Positions 1 to 8,331 of a stretch of DNA of 64,000 nucleotides are shown piece after piece (positions within the stretch are counted from its first letter, which is position 1; every line of letters begins with the position of its first letter). The notes beneath the pieces were generated by a model. It was not told where the DNA came from, made no database searches, and saw only the letters and a program-made list of their open reading frames with translations. The DNA is from Bradyrhizobium sp. ARR65 (GTDB lineage: Bacteria > Pseudomonadota > Alphaproteobacteria > Rhizobiales > Xanthobacteraceae): the NCBI RefSeq assembly GCF_000472385.1, contig NZ_AWZU01000018.1, forward strand, positions 62,260 to 126,259, given 5' to 3'. The translations under genes were made by a program, and so were the position numbers.

Positions 1-920
1 TTCAGGCGCTGGGTGCGACGGCGGAACGAGGCGATCGAGCGCTCGCGCACGTCGTCCGCATCGAGAGCAGTAACGACGGTCAAGCGCCCGCGCTGCTTCT
101 GCGGCGAAGGCTTGTGCGTTGTTTTGGGTGCCGCCACCGGGCGCATGGCGCCCCCGGGGCCCCGACGGACTTGGCGCGGTCCCTCGTCCTCGTCGGCCTC
201 GGCGGCGACGGCAGGGGCCGCACGGACAGGAGCAGGTCCGCGGGCGGCAGGTGACGCTGCGGGCGTCCGGGCGGCGGGGGCTCCCGCGGGCGTGCGGGCA
301 GGTGCGGTCGCGCCTGCCGCGGTGCGGGCGGCGGCGGGCTGCGGGGCAGCGGCAGCAGGGGCCGGCGCGCGGGGAGCCTCTGCCTCGCCAAAACGCTTCT
401 TGGCTTCGGTTTCCGCCTTGCGCTTGGCTTCCTCTTCCTGACGGTGACGTTCTTCCTCGGCCTTGCGGCGGGCCTCGGCGGCCTCGCGCTCGGCCTTCTC
501 GGCGGCCTCGCGCGCGGCGCGCCGCTTGGCTTCCTCTTCGGCCTGGCGGCGCTCTTCGATCTCGCGAAGCTTTGCGTCGGCGAGCGCATGAGCCCGCGCG
601 GCATGCTCGTCTTCGGTCAACGTGCGAAGCACGACCCCGGACGCATTGCGCGGCTGCTGCGGGCCCGCGCCGGCACGGCCACCCGGCATCGGAGCCCTCG
701 GCGGCGGCGCCTTCGGAGCGGCCGGCTCGGGCGTGTGCGTGGCCTCGACCTGCGCGTCGCCGCCAATACGGCGCTTACCGCGCTTTTCGACCACGACCTG
801 CTTGCTCCGGCCATGGGGGAAGCTCTGGCGCACGGTGCCCGTCTCGACGCGCGGCTTCAGCGTCAAGGTCTTGCTGGGCATACTCAGTTTCTTGTCGCCA
901 GGCGTATTCTTATCGGCCAT
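1..920 (-). CDS. infB: Translation initiation factor IF-2, N-terminal part (cut by window edge)
   Basis: Only the first ~306 codons are present; the GTPase domain lies beyond the left edge. IF-2 places initiator tRNA on the 30S subunit and hydrolyses GTP on 50S joining. The product starts MADKNTPGDKKLSMPSKTLT and continues with an IF2_assoc-type segment (VRQSFPHGRSKQVVVEKRGK), then a long low-complexity stretch rich in Ala, Arg, Glu and Pro, as expected for the alphaproteobacterial IF-2 N-terminus. The ATG is at 918-920. It lies 73 bases after ylxR and is the fourth gene of the rimP-nusA-ylxR-infB transcript. The repetitive GC-rich composition leaves open frames on all strands here; those are not genes. 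Confidence 0.93.
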   Translation of the reverse strand, partial: MADKNTPGDKKLSMPSKTLTLKPRVETGTVRQSFPHGRSKQVVVEKRGKRRIGGDAQVEATHTPEPAAPKAPPPRAPMPGGRAGAGPQQPRNASGVVLRTLTEDEHAARAHALADAKLREIEERRQAEEEAKRRAAREAAEKAEREAAEARRKAEEERHRQEEEAKRKAETEAKKRFGEAEAPRAPAPAAAAPQPAAARTAAGATAPARTPAGAPAARTPAASPAARGPAPVRAAPAVAAEADEDEGPRQVRRGPGGAMRPVAAPKTTHKPSPQKQRGRLTVVTALDADDVRERSIASFRRRTQRL

Positions 921-993
921 TCAGTCGTCCTAATCTCGTTACCTGGTGCGAATGACGCACCGTCCTTACCGCAAGTCGTCGCTATTTCGAATG

Positions 994-1692
994 CTAGTCC
1001 GAATTCTTGGTCCCGGTTCCGGCAGTCTTGTCCGCGTCGGCCATCCGGTATCGGACCAAGGTCTGGCTGCGCGACAGGAATGTCTTGCTCGCCGGGCCCG
1101 CGAGCACGGCAGCATGTATCACATTTGACCGGGTGAGTGCCAAATCCAATTCTGCCGAAGTTAAGGCGGTGATGATCGGAAACCCTTCCGGCTCGGTATT
1201 ATTCCCGGCATTTTGCCTCAGAAGCGCGTCCAGCTTGCGGATTCCGTCGGGCGCGCCGTCCATGGCATGGATCAGCGCCTGGATCGTGTTCCTGATGCGG
1301 CGGTCCCTCAGCGCGCTTTCGACCTTGGCGAAACCGCAGACGACCTGGCCAGCCTTGGCAGCGATCGCAAGCGCCTCGATGGCACTGCGGACAAGTAGGG
1401 CGTCGGTTTCGTCGGCAAGCGCCGGCGAGACGCGAACGTCCCGCTTGAACCCCCGCCTAAATTGGTGACGGCGAACCGCTTCCGCAACCGCCCGGCGCGA
1501 CGCGCTGACCCACAGGCCGCGGCCGGGAAGCTTGCGTTTCACGTCCGCGACCACCTCGCCGGTGGGCGCGACGACAAAGCGGATCAGCTCGTCGATGGGG
1601 CGCGCCTCGCGGCTGACCGCGCACATGCGCATGGTCGCGGACTTCTCAGTCCGCGGTCCAAAGTCGAGCTCCGGGTCGGTTGATGCGAGCAT
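994..1692 (-). CDS. ylxR: YlxR family RNA-binding protein with C-terminal L7Ae-like domain (RnpM family)
   Basis: About 232 residues. The first half carries the YlxR/DUF448 fold (MRMCAVSREARPIDELIRFV, then LPGRGLWVSASR, near residues 20-65), a basic RNA-binding module found in nusA-infB operons. The second half (from about residue 95, ALLVRSAIEALAIAAKAGQ, then IHAMDGAPDGIRKLDALLRQ) resembles the L7Ae/L30e-like domain fused to it in alphaproteobacteria. In Firmicutes YlxR was reported to bind RNase P RNA; here the exact role is unknown. The ATG at 1690-1692 lies 23 bases after nusA. A later ATG at 1635 would start at MRMCAV, but the longer form keeps the usual spacing. Confidence 0.85.
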   Translation of the reverse strand: MLASTDPELDFGPRTEKSATMRMCAVSREARPIDELIRFVVAPTGEVVADVKRKLPGRGLWVSASRRAVAEAVRRHQFRRGFKRDVRVSPALADETDALLVRSAIEALAIAAKAGQVVCGFAKVESALRDRRIRNTIQALIHAMDGAPDGIRKLDALLRQNAGNNTEPEGFPIITALTSAELDLALTRSNVIHAAVLAGPASKTFLSRSQTLVRYRMADADKTAGTGTKNSD

Positions 1693-1715
1693 GCGCGGGC
1701 CATCTCGTTGAAGCC

Positions 1716-3326
1716 TTACGCCGTCGCAGCGTCGGCGGCTTCGGGTGCCGCGTTCTGCTTGGCGAGATCGGCCTCGGTAATCCACCCCGCTTTGACGCGG
1801 GCCTGCATGATGAGCTGTTCCGCATCGTCGCGAGAAATTTCGATGCCGTCGAGCGCACCGGCATGCTTGGCCTGTTCGCCGCCGTCCTTGCGCTCGATCC
1901 AGCCGACCAGATCGTCGGTAGCGCAGCCGGCCAGATCCTCGACCGTCTTGATGTCGTTCTCGCCGAACTTCACCAGCATTTTCGAGGTCACACCGGGCAC
2001 GCTCTTGAGCGCGTCCTCGACCCCCAGTTCCTTGCGCTTGGTTTCGAGCTCGGCTTCCTGCTGCTCGAGATATTCCTTGGCGCGGTTTTGCAGCTCGGTT
2101 GCGGTCTCCTCGTCGAAGCCCTCGATGCCGGCGAGTTCCTTGACATCGACCAGCGCCAGTTCCTCGACCGAAGTGAAGCCTTCCGAAGCCAGGAGCTGGC
2201 CGACCACTTCATCGACATTGAGCGACTCCATGAATACGCGCGTGGAGTTCTCGAAATCGGCCTGGCGGCGCTCCGATTCCTCCTGCTCGGTCAGAATGTC
2301 GATGTCCCAGCCGGTGAGCTGAGAGGCGAGCCGCACGTTCTGGCCGCGCCGGCCGATCGCGAGCGACAACTGGTTGTTCGTATCGGGAACCACGACCTCG
2401 ATCCGCTCGCGGTCCTCGTCGATAACGACCTTGGCGACCTCGGCGGGCGCCAGGGCATTGACCACGAAAGTCGCGATGTCGGGCGACCAGGGGATGATGT
2501 CGATCTTCTCGCCCTGCAGCTCGTTGACCACGGCCTGCACGCGCGAACCGCGCATACCGACGCAGGCGCCGACGGGATCGACCGAGGAATCGCGCGAGAT
2601 CACGCCGATCTTGGCGCGCGAGCCGGGGTCGCGGGCCACCGCCTTGATCTCGACGATGCCGTCGTAGATCTCTGGCACTTCCTGCGCGAACAGCTTTGCC
2701 ATGAACTGCGGATGGGTGCGCGACAGGAAGATCTGCGGACCGCGGGTCTCGCGCCGCACGTCGAAAATATAGGCGCGGACGCGGTCGCCGTTGCGGAACA
2801 CCTCGCGCGGCAGCATTTCATCGCGCCGGATGATGCCTTCACCGCGGCCGAGATCGACGATCACGCTGCCATATTCGACGCGCTTGACGATGCCGTTGAC
2901 GATGTCGCCGATGCGGTCCTTGAATTCCTGGTACTGGCGGTCGCGCTCGGCCTCACGCACCTTCTGCACGATGACCTGCTTGGCCGATTGCGCGGCGATG
3001 CGGCCATATTCGAGCGGCGGGAGCGTGTCGGCGATGGTGTCGCCGATCTGCGCGCCCGGATTGGCGCGGCGGGCGTCTTCCAGCGAAATCTGGTTGGCCG
3101 AGTTCTCGACCTTATCGACCACCAGCATATGACGCGACAGGCGGAGCTCGCCCTTCTTCGGATCGATCTCGGCGTGCACGTCGGTCTCGCTGCCGTAGCG
3201 GGCGCGGGCGGCCTTGGCGATGGCATCTTCCATCGCGGAAATCACGATGCCGCGGTCGATCGACTTCTCGCGCGCCACCGCGTCGGCGATCTGCAGCAGT
3301 TCAAGTCGGTTGGCACTGACTGCCAT
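1716..3326 (-). CDS. nusA: Transcription termination/antitermination factor NusA
   Basis: 536 residues, the usual length for alphaproteobacterial NusA. It binds RNA polymerase and nascent RNA and controls pausing, intrinsic termination and antitermination. Visible domains: N-terminal RNAP-binding domain (1-~125), S1 domain from about residue 137 (DIVNGIVKRVEYGSVIVDLG), two KH domains including VGMRGSRVQAVVNELQGEKI and the conserved IIPWSPD, then two C-terminal helical acidic repeats (LLASEGFTSVEELALVDVKE; LVKFGENDIKTVEDLAG). It starts 3 bases after rimP, so the two are very probably cotranslated. The leader upstream of rimP contains a terminator-like hairpin that could give NusA feedback control. 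Confidence 0.98.
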   Translation of the reverse strand: MAVSANRLELLQIADAVAREKSIDRGIVISAMEDAIAKAARARYGSETDVHAEIDPKKGELRLSRHMLVVDKVENSANQISLEDARRANPGAQIGDTIADTLPPLEYGRIAAQSAKQVIVQKVREAERDRQYQEFKDRIGDIVNGIVKRVEYGSVIVDLGRGEGIIRRDEMLPREVFRNGDRVRAYIFDVRRETRGPQIFLSRTHPQFMAKLFAQEVPEIYDGIVEIKAVARDPGSRAKIGVISRDSSVDPVGACVGMRGSRVQAVVNELQGEKIDIIPWSPDIATFVVNALAPAEVAKVVIDEDRERIEVVVPDTNNQLSLAIGRRGQNVRLASQLTGWDIDILTEQEESERRQADFENSTRVFMESLNVDEVVGQLLASEGFTSVEELALVDVKELAGIEGFDEETATELQNRAKEYLEQQEAELETKRKELGVEDALKSVPGVTSKMLVKFGENDIKTVEDLAGCATDDLVGWIERKDGGEQAKHAGALDGIEISRDDAEQLIMQARVKAGWITEADLAKQNAAPEAADAATA

Positions 3327-3329
3327 GGT

Positions 3330-4079
3330 TCAATCTCCTCTCTCAGGATCGGTCTCGCCTCTGCGCGCCCTCTCGGCCGCGAGGCGGTGTTGCTTGGTGG
3401 CCTTTGGCGCCGGCTTCTTCCGTTTCGGCGCGGTCTTATCGGCCTGTTTCTTGGCGTATGCGGGCATCGGAGGCTCGAGCCCGAGATTACGTTTCAGCTC
3501 GCGTTCGGCCGCCTTGCCGCGCCGCATCGATTCGGCGATCAGCTCATCGGTGAGCACCAGCCGGGCGTCGGCGATGTCTTCCATTCTCAGGAGCACATCG
3601 GCATCTTCGCCGGCTGGCGTGTCATCCCGATGCAGCCGCACGCAATCGCCTTGGACGGCGTCGATTGTGCCGCGGAACCGCTTGCGGCCCTCGTGCGCAA
3701 CTGCCATCTCGATTTTCACGAGATGGGTACGGAAGCGTTCGAAATCGGAGCGGCGTACCAGCGGCCTATCGATTCCCGGCGAGGAAATCTCCAACCGGTA
3801 GGCGCGATCGATGGGGTCGGCGACGTCGAGCACCGGCGACAGCGCCCGCGACACCGCCTCGCAATCCTCGATCTGCATCGAACCGTCGGGCCGTTCCGCC
3901 ATGATCTGGACCGTGCAGCCGGCCTCACCAGTGACCCTGATGCGCACCAGTCGATAGCCCATGCCCTGCAGCACCGGGCCGGCAATCGCCGCGACTCGTG
4001 CCGCCACGCCGGATTCGACGACCAGGCGCGGTTCGGCCAGGAGGTCGGCATCCTCTCGAGCGGCGGTCAGATCGATCAT
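3330..4079 (-). CDS. rimP: Ribosome maturation factor RimP
   Basis: About 249 residues; needed for 30S subunit maturation. The N-terminal alpha/beta domain (VAARVAAIAGPVLQGMGYRL, then EDCEAVSRALSPVLDVADPI) and the signature YRLEISSPGIDRPL are clear, followed by the Sm-like C-terminal domain (KRFRGTIDAVQGDCVRL). A Lys/Arg/Ala-rich tail of about 50 residues extends beyond the E. coli length, as is common in this group. I chose the ATG at 4077-4079; an in-frame TTG at 4091 would add four residues. Neither has a strong ribosome-binding site. First gene of the rimP-nusA-ylxR-infB operon. Confidence 0.95.
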   Translation of the reverse strand: MIDLTAAREDADLLAEPRLVVESGVAARVAAIAGPVLQGMGYRLVRIRVTGEAGCTVQIMAERPDGSMQIEDCEAVSRALSPVLDVADPIDRAYRLEISSPGIDRPLVRRSDFERFRTHLVKIEMAVAHEGRKRFRGTIDAVQGDCVRLHRDDTPAGEDADVLLRMEDIADARLVLTDELIAESMRRGKAAERELKRNLGLEPPMPAYAKKQADKTAPKRKKPAPKATKQHRLAAERARRGETDPERGD

Positions 4080-4115
4080 ATCCAGCGTCAAAACGAGTTA
4101 GCTTGCATTGGTTGG

Positions 4116-4143
4116 CCGGACTTTGCGCTTGCCCGAAGTCCGG
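4116..4143 (-). other. Stem-loop in the rimP leader
   Basis: Perfect 8-bp inverted repeat CCGGACTT / AAGTCCGG separated by 12 bases, starting about 37 bases upstream of the rimP start codon. It would fold in the leader RNA of the rimP-nusA operon, downstream of the terminator-like hairpin at 4211-4240. It has no T-run, so it is not itself a terminator. Function unknown. Confidence 0.5.
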
Positions 4144-4210
4144 ACCGGCAGCGCTTACCTCGAAGCTCGGCCGACATCCGTATCGGCGCCGGGCGGCTTC
4201 AGGTAATAAA

Positions 4211-4240
4211 AAAGAGCGGGTTCCCGGGGGAGCCCACCCT
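4211..4240 (-). terminator. Intrinsic terminator-like hairpin inside the rimP-nusA leader (possible attenuator)
   Basis: On the minus strand GGGTGGGCTCCC pairs with GGGAACCCGCTC, with one internal mismatch, and is followed directly by CTTTTTTATT. This is a good intrinsic terminator, but it lies between the candidate promoter (4280-4308) and the first gene, with no gene upstream on this strand. It is therefore probably a leader attenuator rather than the end of an operon. Position and shape are seen; the regulatory role is inferred. Confidence 0.6.
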
Positions 4241-4279
4241 CAATACGCTGTCCGTATGTGAGTACTCTAAGTTGAACCT

Positions 4280-4308
4280 GATATAGCGATATTTCGGGCG
4301 TTCGACAA
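4280..4308 (-). promoter_or_regulatory. Candidate sigma70 promoter of the rimP-nusA operon
   Basis: Minus strand: -35 TTGTCG (4303-4308), 17-base spacer, -10 TATATC (4280-4285), a close match to alphaproteobacterial housekeeping promoters. Predicted start near 4272, giving a leader of about 190 nucleotides before rimP. Confidence 0.55.
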
Positions 4309-4474
4309 GGGTCGGCGGGCGGGCGTGGCGCCGAATTTGCAGTGCTGACGGGATGCTTCCGGCCTAACCCTTCCTTCACCAACGAAACCTAAGTTGTCGG
4401 CAAAGCCCGCCCCGCGCAACGGGACGGAGGTAGCTTGCGTTGCGTGGGATCCGGATGCGTTCCGAGCAGGTTTG

Positions 4475-5560
4475 ATGTTAGCCGCTGCGTCGCTGATTCC
4501 GGGACTCGATGACATCGTCAGGCATGGCAATCCTGAGCGGCGCGCCGAGGTTGCGCGCCGGATCGCCGAGCTGTTCTTTCGGGACGCCGCCCGGCTGCGT
4601 CCGAGCCACGTCGACCTATTCGACGACATCCTGATCGACCTCGTTCCCTATGTGGAAACGATCATGCGCGCCGAGCTCTCCGAGCGCTTCTCGCTGCTGG
4701 GCAATGCGCCGCGCAGCCTTGTCGGCCAGTTTGCGCGGGAGAACGAAATCCTGGTGGCGGGACCGGTGTTGCGCCGCTCGCCCGTGCTCGACGAGGAGAT
4801 CCTGCTCGAAGTCGCACGGTTGAAAGGCCAGGGCCATTTGTTGGCCATGGCGGAGCGCCATACGCTCTCGGCCGACCTGACCGACGTCATGGTGCGTCGG
4901 GGCGATCGCGAGGTGGTGCGCCGTACCGCGGGCAATGCCGGCGCGGTGTTTTCCGAGAACGGCTTTCTCGAGCTGACCAAGCGGGCCGCGCGCGATGCCG
5001 TGCTGACGTTGACGGTCGGCCAGCGCGACGATCTGCCGGAGCAGCGCCTGAAGGAGTTGCTGGCGGGGTCGCTGGACGTGATCCGCCGTCGCCTGTTCGA
5101 CGTCGTCAAGCCCGACAGGCAGATTGCGATCAGGCAGGTGCTGAGCGAGATCCTCGGCCGCCCGGAGCAGCTCGAGAAGGCCACACGCGATTTCGTCCCG
5201 GCCCATCGCACCATCCTGGCGCTGCACGAGGCCGGCCAGCTCAATGAAGCGGCACTGCTCGGCTTTGCCAAGCAATACGCTTACGAAGAGTCGGTCGCTG
5301 CGCTCGCCGCAATGTCGGGCGTGAGCATCCCGACCCTGGACCGGCTGATCTCGGGCGACCGCCACGACCCGATCCTGATCATCGGCAAAACTGTCGGATT
5401 GCAATGGGCGACGGTGCGCGCGCTGATTCTGCTGCGGCTCGGCCCGAATCGAATCCCGGCGCCGGCGGATATCGAGGCCGCGCGGGTCAATTTCGCGCGC
5501 CTGATGCCGTCGACCGCGGACCGTGTCGTGAGTTTCTGGAAGATGCAGCAGGCGGTGTGA
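4475..5560 (+). CDS. DUF2336 domain-containing protein
   Basis: About 361 residues, entirely helical in appearance, beginning MLAAASLIPGLDDIVRHGNP. The composition and the repeated segments (ERRAEVARRIAELFF; SERFSLLGNAPRSLVGQFAR; DEEILLEVARLKGQGHLLAM) fit the DUF2336 family of alphaproteobacterial cytosolic proteins with HEAT-like helices; their function is not established. No signal peptide or membrane segment. I prefer the ATG at 4475, preceded by GAGCAGG; an in-frame TTG at 4394 would add 27 residues with no ribosome-binding site. It is transcribed divergently from rimP and shares about 390 bases of upstream DNA with it. Confidence 0.75.
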   Translation: MLAAASLIPGLDDIVRHGNPERRAEVARRIAELFFRDAARLRPSHVDLFDDILIDLVPYVETIMRAELSERFSLLGNAPRSLVGQFARENEILVAGPVLRRSPVLDEEILLEVARLKGQGHLLAMAERHTLSADLTDVMVRRGDREVVRRTAGNAGAVFSENGFLELTKRAARDAVLTLTVGQRDDLPEQRLKELLAGSLDVIRRRLFDVVKPDRQIAIRQVLSEILGRPEQLEKATRDFVPAHRTILALHEAGQLNEAALLGFAKQYAYEESVAALAAMSGVSIPTLDRLISGDRHDPILIIGKTVGLQWATVRALILLRLGPNRIPAPADIEAARVNFARLMPSTADRVVSFWKMQQAV

Positions 5561-5568
5561 GGTGGGCC

Positions 5569-5649
5569 GTCATTCCGGGGCGATGCGACAGCATCAAACC
5601 CGGAATCTCGAGGTTCCGGGTTCGCCTCTTCGAGGCGCTCCGGAACGAC
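5569..5649. repeat. Palindromic intergenic repeat, GTCATTCCGGGG family
   Basis: Starts CGTCATTCCGGGGCGATGCG and ends with its imperfect complement (GCGCTCCGGAACGACG). The centre AACCCGGAATCTCGAGGTTC is itself a palindrome. The same pattern recurs at 30012-30085 and 54573-54668. It lies between the convergent DUF2336 gene and trmB and may act as a bidirectional transcript end. Confidence 0.75.
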
Positions 5650-5660
5650 GGTGTTGACTC

Positions 5661-6383
5661 CTAGTCCTTCCTTCGAAACCGCAAGTAAGTCGCCTTGCGT
5701 CCCTCGCGTTCGGCCTTGCGGCCGTAACGTGTCATGGTGAATCCTGCCCATGGCAAGCGCCAGTCATCTGCGCGCTCGGCCAACCATTCGAAGTCGGGCG
5801 AACGCAACAGATGTGACAGCGTCCAGGCGGCGTAATCGTCGATGTCGCTGACGAAACGAAATTCGCCGCCCGTCTTTAGGACACGTGCCATCGCTGCCAC
5901 CGTTGCATCCTGGACGAAACGCCGCTTCCAGTGTCGCCGCTTCGGCCAGGGATCGGGATGAATGAGGTCGATGCGCGACAGCGAGCGCGACGGCAGCCAA
6001 GCCAAGAGCTCGGCCGCATCGCCGGCGAACAAACGGATATTGCGGACGTTGGTGGCTTCGATCTGGGCCAGGATCTTGGCCATGCCGTTGACGTAAGGCT
6101 CGCAGCCGATGAATCCGAAGCTCGGAAATTCTTGGGCCTCGGCGACCAGATGCTCACCGCCGCCGAAGCCGATCTCGAGCCGGACCTGATCGGTCCGCGG
6201 ATCAAACAAGCTGGCGACATCGCCAGGCGCCGCCTCTGCGATGTCGATCGCAAGGTGAGGCAAGAGATGTTCGATCAGCTCGGTCTGATGGGCGCGGAGC
6301 TTGTGTCCTTTGCGGCGGCCGAAAAACGAGCCCGACTGCCGCGCGCCTTCCCGCTGCGGGAAATCGCGTTCCGCCGCGCTCAT
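5661..6383 (-). CDS. trmB: tRNA (guanine-N7-)-methyltransferase
   Basis: 240 residues. Makes m7G46 in the tRNA variable loop using S-adenosylmethionine. A Rossmann methyltransferase core is visible: VRLEIGFGGGEHLVAEA (SAM motif I), FIGCEPYVNGMAKIL, and the family hallmark IDLIHPDPWPKRRH followed by RRFVQD. An alphaproteobacterial N-terminal segment (SGSFFGRRKGHKLRAHQTEL) precedes it. The ATG overlaps the stop of the upstream M20 peptidase gene (ATGA, 6380-6383), implying translational coupling. In other rhizobia trmB sits next to metK; here the neighbour is a peptidase. Confidence 0.96.
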   Translation of the reverse strand: MSAAERDFPQREGARQSGSFFGRRKGHKLRAHQTELIEHLLPHLAIDIAEAAPGDVASLFDPRTDQVRLEIGFGGGEHLVAEAQEFPSFGFIGCEPYVNGMAKILAQIEATNVRNIRLFAGDAAELLAWLPSRSLSRIDLIHPDPWPKRRHWKRRFVQDATVAAMARVLKTGGEFRFVSDIDDYAAWTLSHLLRSPDFEWLAERADDWRLPWAGFTMTRYGRKAEREGRKATYLRFRRKD

Positions 6384-7513
6384 CGCAGCGTCTGGAACAG
6401 GCGGTGCAACAGCCGCGCCCGCGGTTCGATCGAGGAGATGTAAAGCTGTTCGTAATGGGTGTGCGCGCCCTTGCCGTCAACGCCGAGCCCGTCAAGCGTC
6501 GCGGTATGCGCGGCCGTGAAATTGCCGTCGGAGCCTCCGCCAGTGACGGTGTCGACAAGCTCGAAGCCGATTTCGGCAGCGAGCTGCTTGGCATGCTCGA
6601 ACAACGCCGCGCCCGCATTGCTTTTCTCATAAGGCGGCCGGTTCAAGTCGCCGGTGACTGTGACGCTGACGCCTTCGCTGCGTGATTTCAGATTGAGGAT
6701 CTTCGCCACGAGATCGTCGGCGCCGGCCATGGTTGGCACGCGCAGATCGACCTCGGCATAGGCGTCTTCCGCCACCACGTTCGGGCGTGTGCCGCCGCGT
6801 ACGACACCGACATTGACGGTGATGCCGCGCTGCAGATCGTTCATCGACTCCAGCATCGCAATGACATTGGCTAGTTCACGGATGGCGCTGCGGCCGTCCT
6901 CCGGGCGCGCGCCGGCATGCGCGGGCACGCCCTTGATGAAGATTTCGAAGCGTCCGACGCCCTTGCGAGCTGTGACGATCTTGCCGCCGTCGCGCGCAGG
7001 CTCCGTCACCAGCACGTATTTGGCTCTTTCTCCCTCGGTCTCGATCAGCCGCCGTGAAGTCGGGCTGCCGATTTCCTCGTCGGAGACGAAGAGTTGGGTA
7101 ATACCGAGGCCGGAATGTTCACCGCTCAAGCAAAGCTGCCGGAAGGCATGATAGGCGAGATAGGCGCCGCCTTTCATGTCGTAGATGCCGGGCCCGAACG
7201 CGCTGTCCCCCTCTATTCGAAACGGGAGGCGCTTGATGAAGCCGATGGGATGAACGGTGTCGAGATGGCTCAGCACCAGAATGCCTGGCGCGTCCTGCCC
7301 CCAGGACGATCGCGCCACCAGATGATCGCCACAGCCGTTCTGCCCCGGAATGCGTTCGACCTGTGCGGGCAGGTCGCGATAGCCTTCCGCCACCAGCATC
7401 GCCAGCCGGTTGACCTCTGCGGGCGCGTCGGTCGGCGTCTCGATTTCCACCCAGCGTCGGATGCCGTCAAGGATGGTCAAGGCGTCGAAGGGATTGGATA
7501 TTTCGAGCATCAT
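6380..7513 (-). CDS. M20 family metallopeptidase (carboxypeptidase G2/ArgE-like)
   Basis: 377 residues. Family members are cytosolic or periplasmic di-zinc amidohydrolases that cleave terminal amino acids. Metal-ligand motifs are present in order: LVLSHLDTVHP (His and Asp), FGPGIYDMKGG (bridging Asp), LFVSDEEIGSP (Glu-Glu) and a C-terminal GVDGKGAHTHYEQLY (His). The lid/dimerisation domain (GVPAHAGARPEDGRSAI) lies between. No signal peptide, so probably cytosolic. Substrate unknown; the closest look is the glutamate carboxypeptidase subgroup. Its stop overlaps the trmB start. No Shine-Dalgarno is visible before the tandem ATG-ATG start at 7513. Confidence 0.85.
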   Translation of the reverse strand: MMLEISNPFDALTILDGIRRWVEIETPTDAPAEVNRLAMLVAEGYRDLPAQVERIPGQNGCGDHLVARSSWGQDAPGILVLSHLDTVHPIGFIKRLPFRIEGDSAFGPGIYDMKGGAYLAYHAFRQLCLSGEHSGLGITQLFVSDEEIGSPTSRRLIETEGERAKYVLVTEPARDGGKIVTARKGVGRFEIFIKGVPAHAGARPEDGRSAIRELANVIAMLESMNDLQRGITVNVGVVRGGTRPNVVAEDAYAEVDLRVPTMAGADDLVAKILNLKSRSEGVSVTVTGDLNRPPYEKSNAGAALFEHAKQLAAEIGFELVDTVTGGGSDGNFTAAHTATLDGLGVDGKGAHTHYEQLYISSIEPRARLLHRLFQTLR

Positions 7514-7594
7514 GCGGCCCTGTGAGGAGGATCAAGCCTCCACGACATAGGCCAGATTTCACGCTGGCTCAAACCTAAAGCTGACGTTTTGCTC

Positions 7595-7663
7595 GAGCAT
7601 GATCTCCGCGCAAATGCGTTCCCGTTCGTCAGCTACCGCGGCGCTGCGGGGCAGATCATGCTC
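7595..7663. repeat. Inverted repeat GAGCATGATCT / AGATCATGCTC
   Basis: Perfect 11-bp arms at 7595-7605 and 7653-7663, 47 bases apart, between the M20 gene and the HTH gene and touching the HTH stop codon. A fragment of similar sequence (CATGATCTTTTCGGAAA) occurs at 14140-14156 upstream of miaB, suggesting a dispersed palindromic family. Possible transcript end. Confidence 0.55.
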
Positions 7664-7664
7664 T

Positions 7665-8081
7665 CTAGCCCTTCTCGGCTGCCTCTTGCGCGGCGATCTG
7701 TTCGACCAGATCGACAATGCTGCGCCGGAGTTTCGAGTCGGTGATACGCGTGAAGGCGCGGGTCAGAGCCAGCCCTTCGGAGGTGGCGAGGAAATCGGAC
7801 ACATAAGTCGGCGAAGCTCCGTCGCCGAAGGCCTCAGTGCCGCCTTTGCTGCTTGGCCCGCCTTCGAACAGGAACGAGACAGGGACCTGCAGCACTTCCG
7901 CAATCTGCTGGATGCGGCTCGCGCCCACCCGGTTGGTGCCTTTCTCGTATTTCTGTATCTGCTGGAACGTGAGCCCTAGGGCTTCGCCAAGCTTTTCCTG
8001 GCTCATGCCCAGCATGATACGGCGCATCCGCACCCGACTGCCGACATATTTGTCAACAGGGTTCGGTGCTTTGGTCGACAT
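7665..8081 (-). CDS. XRE-family HTH regulator, PraR/PhrR type
   Basis: 138 residues. A cro/C1-type helix-turn-helix near residues 15-75 is obvious: VGSRVRMRRIMLGMSQEKLG, then EALGLTFQQIQKYEKGTNRV and GASRIQQIAEVLQVPVSFLF. This matches the rhizobial PraR/PhrR regulators (stress, biofilm and quorum-sensing control in Rhizobium and Sinorhizobium). The C-terminal half is helical with no known domain. Start ATG 8079-8081, with AAAGGAG eight bases upstream. It follows lnt after 250 bases with no clear motif, probably holding its own promoter. The lnt-praR order matches other rhizobia. Function here is inferred from the family. Confidence 0.85.
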   Translation of the reverse strand: MSTKAPNPVDKYVGSRVRMRRIMLGMSQEKLGEALGLTFQQIQKYEKGTNRVGASRIQQIAEVLQVPVSFLFEGGPSSKGGTEAFGDGASPTYVSDFLATSEGLALTRAFTRITDSKLRRSIVDLVEQIAAQEAAEKG

Positions 8082-8331
8082 CTCCGATGCTCCTTTGCGA
8101 TCAGGCCTGAACCGGCGAGGCAAGCGAAAACAAATGGGCCACAGGCGCCAGCACCGTCAAACCTTGCAGGGGAGATCGGGGGGTGATGCGGAGAACCTGA
8201 CAGTGACCTGACTTTTCGTGCGCCAGAAAATGCGAAGAGCCATGCCGATCTGTCAACTGGTGGAGCACGCCGGTTGCAAAAATTCTTGATAGCGCAGAAC
8301 TCCAGCAACAATCAGCAACAGGATGCAAGCG

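Noticed and set aside
1680..4286. 868-codon plus-strand open frame opposite nusA and rimP
   Set aside because: Mirror frame caused by high GC and codon bias; nusA and rimP on the minus strand match their families throughout.
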